A program made the position numbers and the translations under genes. From Ruminococcus sp. UBA1828 (GTDB lineage Bacteria; Bacillota; Clostridia; Oscillospirales; Ruminococcaceae), in NCBI GenBank assembly GCA_002338885.1, contig DDJI01000007.1:6478-12677 (forward strand): 6,200 nucleotides of DNA, written 5' to 3'. Every line of letters begins with the position of its first letter. Within the stretch, counting starts at the first letter, position 1. This document shows positions 5,925 through 6,200 of this stretch, in pieces. Under the pieces are notes generated by a model, which saw only the letters and a list, made by a program, of their open reading frames with translations, was not told the DNA's origin and did no database searches.

Positions 5925-5952
5925 ATTTTGTGCGGCGCTGCCGCGCAAAATT
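5924..5952 (+). repeat. 13-bp hairpin starting at the zinc-ribbon gene stop codon
   Basis: AATTTTGTGCGGC (5924-5936) pairs throughout with GCCGCGCAAAATT (5940-5952), one G-U, three-base loop GCT. It starts on the last base of the TAA stop. It is the first element of the repeat cluster to its right; a shorter counterpart CGGC-AAA-GCCG is at 6136-6146. Confidence 0.75.
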
Positions 5953-5996
5953 AACTTGAGCAAAAACGCCACAGGCGGTTTTTACAGTATAGTACG
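5946..5996 (+). repeat. intergenic palindromic repeat, copy 1 (with terminator-like hairpin)
   Basis: It begins CAAAATTAACTTGAG, followed by AAAAACGCC-ACA-GGCG-(G)-TTTTT (5962-5983, one bulged G), then the tail ACAGTATAGTACG. The hairpin plus T run can end the transcript of the upstream gene. The left arm is of the copy-2 type and the right arm and tail of the copy-3 type. Confidence 0.8.
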
Positions 5997-6011
5997 TTCA
6001 TATAATAAGAT

Positions 6012-6062
6012 ATTAACTCAAAAGGCGGGTTTGCGGAGAGTGCAGACTTTATGGTATGCGGC
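6012..6062 (+). repeat. degenerate intergenic repeat with GCGGAGAG tail
   Basis: ATTAACTCAAAAGGCGGGTTT (6012-6032) looks like a shortened core that has lost the left arm of its hairpin. It runs into a 33-base tail (6030-6062; GCGGAGAGTG ... ATGGTATGCGGC) that recurs at 6107-6139 with one difference. Confidence 0.6.
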
Positions 6063-6070
6063 GTGAGCGG

Positions 6071-6139
6071 CAAAAAATTAACTTGGGCAAAAACGCCACA
6101 GGCGTTTTTGCGGAGAGTGCGGACTTTATGGTATGCGGC
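6071..6139 (+). repeat. intergenic palindromic repeat, copy 2, with GCGGAGAG tail
   Basis: Core CAAAAAATTAACTTGGGC is followed by a perfect 11-bp palindrome (GCAAAAACGCC at 6087-6097, loop ACA, GGCGTTTTTGC at 6101-6111), then the 33-base tail ending in ATGCGGC. The palindrome with its A and T runs could act as a terminator in either direction. Confidence 0.8.
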
Positions 6140-6148
6140 AAAGCCGTG

Positions 6149-6200
6149 CAAAATTAACTTGAGTAAAAACCGCCTCCGGCGGTTTTTACAGTATAGTACG
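6149..6200 (+). repeat. intergenic palindromic repeat, copy 3 (reaches right edge)
   Basis: Core CAAAATTAACTTGA is followed by a perfect 12-bp palindrome (GTAAAAACCGCC at 6163-6174, loop TCC, GGCGGTTTTTAC at 6178-6189) and the tail ending GTATAGTACG. Core and tail match copy 1 base for base except within the left arm and loop of the hairpin. The core begins exactly 78 bases after that of copy 2, and the cluster probably continues past the window. Confidence 0.8.

Noticed and set aside
6001..6006. TATAAT as a promoter -10 in the repeat cluster
   Set aside because: The only -35-like hexamer upstream (TTTACA, 5981-5986) is 14 bases away, too close, and no gene follows before the window ends.

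Overview
The window looks like a chromosomal segment of a Gram-positive, Clostridia-like bacterium (Bacillota). The grounds are a Ktr-type potassium channel subunit, a MepA-type MATE exporter, a cytidylate-kinase-like protein of the kind common in Clostridia, strong GGAGG ribosome binding sites and consensus sigma-A promoters. The genus cannot be named from the sequence.

Layout. Positions 1-4558 hold five tightly packed genes, all on the minus strand. Read 5' to 3' they are: a cytidylate-kinase-like protein (4558-3926); a MATE exporter (3929-2598, GTG start overlapping the kinase stop as GTGA); a KdpD-related histidine kinase without the large cytoplasmic KdpD sensor region (about 2541-1429); an OmpR/KdpE-type response regulator (1451-714, overlapping the kinase gene by 23 bases); and the first 239 codons of a KtrB/TrkH potassium translocation subunit (717 to the left edge, start overlapping the regulator stop as ATGA). 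The kinase-MATE pair has its own perfect TTGACA-17-TATAAT promoter. The sensor-regulator-ktrB group appears to have a separate extended -10 promoter in the short gap after the MATE gene. The likely logic is that the two-component pair adjusts potassium uptake through Ktr rather than through a Kdp ATPase. KtrA probably lies beyond the left edge.

Positions 4559-4868 are a divergent control region with two consensus promoters pointing outward. The rightward one reads through four 22-bp tandem repeats, each able to fold into a small hairpin, into tRNA-Pro(CGG) with encoded CCA (4869-4945). A strong intrinsic terminator follows. Next comes a separate promoter and a gene for a zinc-ribbon, single-pass membrane protein of unknown function (5226-5924).

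From the stop codon of that gene to the right edge lies a cluster of modular, palindromic intergenic repeats. They are built from a GC hairpin, a conserved linker, a terminator-like hairpin and one of two alternative tails. The two most unusual items are the hairpin repeats in the tRNA leader and this mosaic repeat cluster. No clearly new multi-gene system is visible.
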